Below, in pieces: positions 4,572 through 5,505 of a stretch of DNA of 5,505 nt. The notes beneath the pieces were generated by a model, which saw only the letters and a program-made list of their open reading frames with translations, had not been told where the DNA came from and did no database searches. A program made the position numbers and the translations under genes. This DNA comes from Desulfurococcales archaeon (GTDB lineage Archaea; Thermoproteota; Thermoprotei_A; Sulfolobales; Desulfurococcaceae): NCBI GenBank assembly GCA_026985375.1, contig JALSQP010000005.1, positions 1 to 5,505 of the forward strand, written 5' to 3'. Every line of letters starts with the position of its first letter. Positions within the stretch are counted from its first letter, which is position 1.

Positions 4572-5393
4572 CTAGGTCTTCTTACTACTGAAAAATTTTT
4601 CAAGTTTAATAATTAGTTTGATCGGATCACCACCAAAAACACAGCAGTACCTATCATTGCACTCAAATAATGCTCTGTTGTTTTCTAGAATGCCTATATC
4701 AAGACAAATAAATGACCTGTTTTTCACATTTATACCCGGTAATAATTTCTTTATAGATACTATCCTTACGGGAGGAGTTGAAAGCGTGTTTCTACCCCAT
4801 ACGATTATCTTGGAGGCGAAAACGCTTAGATCATCGTTCATGAAACCAATAAGTATCTCCGTATTCCTGTGACCTTGTATTTCAAGTAAACTGCTCCTAG
4901 ACAACAAACGTTCTGTAGCCTCCAACAACCGTTTGTACATTCTATAATAGTTTAGTCTTTCCCAAACACCTGAAACAGGGTTATCATTTCCCATGGTTTT
5001 GATAATGTCGATTGTTTTATCCATGGCATCCACTGGATTGTTCGAGATGAGGTAAAAGCCTATGAAAGCGCCTGCGAAATAGTACTTGTTTATTGGTCTA
5101 AACGTGATCCACTTCTCCTTAATACTGTTTGTTTTAAGGATATGCATATACGATTCAGAAATCAGCCTATTTAATATTACAACAATGTCTCTAACGGGTT
5201 CGATTCGCTGATCGTTCGTAGTAATCATTATGGTTTTTCCATGTAGTGTCACTGTCAGGGCATCACTATTAATTATCAGTGATATGTTCTCGATTTCTGA
5301 TAAACTTGAACCTGAAGCAATATATCCTGCAAGAATAGATATTATCTCGTCATCTACTGTTGTTTGACCAAATATTTTCACCGGTATCGTCAC
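4572..5393 (-). CDS. Hypothetical protein with cysteine-rich C terminus
   Basis: I do not recognise this 273-residue protein. The N-terminal ~80 residues alternate beta-like strands (SLIINSDALTVTLHGKTIMI) with short helices. A helical middle part (about 120-166) includes ERLNYYRMYKRLLEATERLL. The rest is strand-rich. A short hydrophobic stretch, YYFAGAFIGFYLI (104-116), is too short for a confident membrane segment; no signal peptide is seen. All four cysteines (C230, C245, C250, C251) lie in the last 44 residues, with CNDRYCC as the tail cluster, which could bind metal or be redox-active. GTG 5393 is the longest possible start, as a TAA lies two codons upstream. GTG 5381 is an alternative, with GGTGA eight bases before it. 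Codon choice (ATA, AGA/AGG) matches the neighbours. It ends 4 bases from the DtxR-type gene and is read divergently from the gene at the right edge. Confidence 0.7.
   Translation of the reverse strand: MTIPVKIFGQTTVDDEIISILAGYIASGSSLSEIENISLIINSDALTVTLHGKTIMITTNDQRIEPVRDIVVILNRLISESYMHILKTNSIKEKWITFRPINKYYFAGAFIGFYLISNNPVDAMDKTIDIIKTMGNDNPVSGVWERLNYYRMYKRLLEATERLLSRSSLLEIQGHRNTEILIGFMNDDLSVFASKIIVWGRNTLSTPPVRIVSIKKLLPGINVKNRSFICLDIGILENNRALFECNDRYCCVFGGDPIKLIIKLEKFFSSKKT
4596..4600 (+). terminator. Oligo-T signal downstream of the PDO-DtxR operon
   Basis: TTTTT begins 28 bases after the DtxR-type stop codon, inside the palindrome TGAAAAATTTTTCA (4589-4602). It is the first T run where the plus-strand transcript could end. 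It lies within the last codons of the convergent gene, so the two transcripts would overlap at their 3' ends. The reverse case is a six-A run at 4506-4511, which reads as T6 on the minus strand. Confidence 0.35.
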
Positions 5394-5396
5394 CAG

Positions 5397-5402
5397 TTAA
5401 AA
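5397..5402 (+). promoter_or_regulatory. Possible TATA element for the right-edge gene
   Basis: TTAAAA lies about 26 bases before the ATGs at 5420 and 5426, the distance expected for a leaderless archaeal transcript. The match to box A is weak, and the opposite strand of the same 30 bases must also hold the promoter of the minus-strand gene (a weak TTTCATAAA at 5419-5427). Confidence 0.3.
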
Positions 5403-5419
5403 CATTATTTTAGTGGTTT

Positions 5420-5505
5420 ATGAAAATGATACTCTGGATGAAGAAGGTCCCGAACACATCTAGAGCCTTCGTAGGCGATGATGAAGCGGTGGCTGTCGGA
5501 TCAAA
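5420..5505 (+). CDS. Start of an unidentified gene, cut by the right edge
   Basis: The frame from ATG 5420 is open to the end of the window (28 codons), after an in-frame TAG at 5411. It reads MKMILWMKKVPNTSRAF and then VGDDEAVAVGS. ATG 5426 and ATG 5438 are alternative starts. A weak TTAAAA about 26 bases upstream suggests a leaderless message, as no ribosome binding site is visible. Support for it being real: the 26-base divergent gap to the GTG at 5393, in keeping with the dense layout, and an amino acid make-up that looks protein-like. I do not recognise the family; too little is visible. Confidence 0.45.
   Translation, partial: MKMILWMKKVPNTSRAFVGDDEAVAVGS

Noticed and set aside
4589..4602. 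TGAAAAATTTTTCA as a regulatory palindrome
   Set aside because: It is an A/T run inside the last codons of the minus-strand gene and far from any promoter; better read as a T-run terminator for the opposing operon.

Overview
The window reads as chromosomal DNA of a hyperthermophilic crenarchaeon (Thermoproteota), most likely one of the Desulfurococcales. The pointers are an archaeal wyosine enzyme (Taw1), a two-domain protein disulfide oxidoreductase (PDO) of the kind found in hyperthermophiles, an archaeal Tfx-type regulator, heavy use of AGA/AGG and ATA codons, GGTG-type ribosome binding sites, TTATA-type promoters, and very tight gene packing. I see no tRNA, rRNA, CRISPR array, insertion sequence or integrase.

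Layout: (1) 1-1065 (+), Taw1, whose reading frame is open through the left edge, so the gene is probably cut. (2) 1167-1670 (+), a Tfx-family helix-turn-helix regulator with its own TATA box, a GGTGA ribosome binding site and a TTG start. (3) On the minus strand, two overlapping genes: a winged-helix/coiled-coil protein (2498-3286, frame open to 3397), then a protein with two ParB/sulfiredoxin-like motifs (1717-2526). (4) Divergent from these, a plus-strand pair: PDO (3417-4139) and a DtxR/MntR-type metalloregulator (4139-4567), joined by a TAATG overlap. (5) 4572-5393 (-), an unrecognised 273-residue protein converging on the DtxR gene with a 4-base gap. (6) A probable gene start at 5420 (+) running off the right edge.

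The most informative region is the divergent junction at about 3350-3416. It holds a symmetric TTATAA and, about 20 bases further on, a perfect 18-base palindrome, TGTTAGGCATGCCTAACA. Its core, TTAGG-N4-CCTAA, has the architecture of the bacterial DtxR/IdeR operator. It lies where PDO transcription should begin, and the second gene of that operon encodes a DtxR-family protein. The simplest reading is an autoregulated, metal-responsive redox operon: the metalloregulator represses its own gene together with PDO, and perhaps affects the divergent pair.

The second point of interest is that divergent pair. A predicted DNA-binding coiled-coil protein is coupled by a 29-base overlap to a protein carrying two DGH(H/K)R motifs. 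ParB-fold proteins include DNA partition proteins/CTPases, nucleases and the archaeal free-serine kinase SerK, so the pair could be a chromosome-binding or regulatory module or a metabolic enzyme with its regulator. The sequence alone does not decide.
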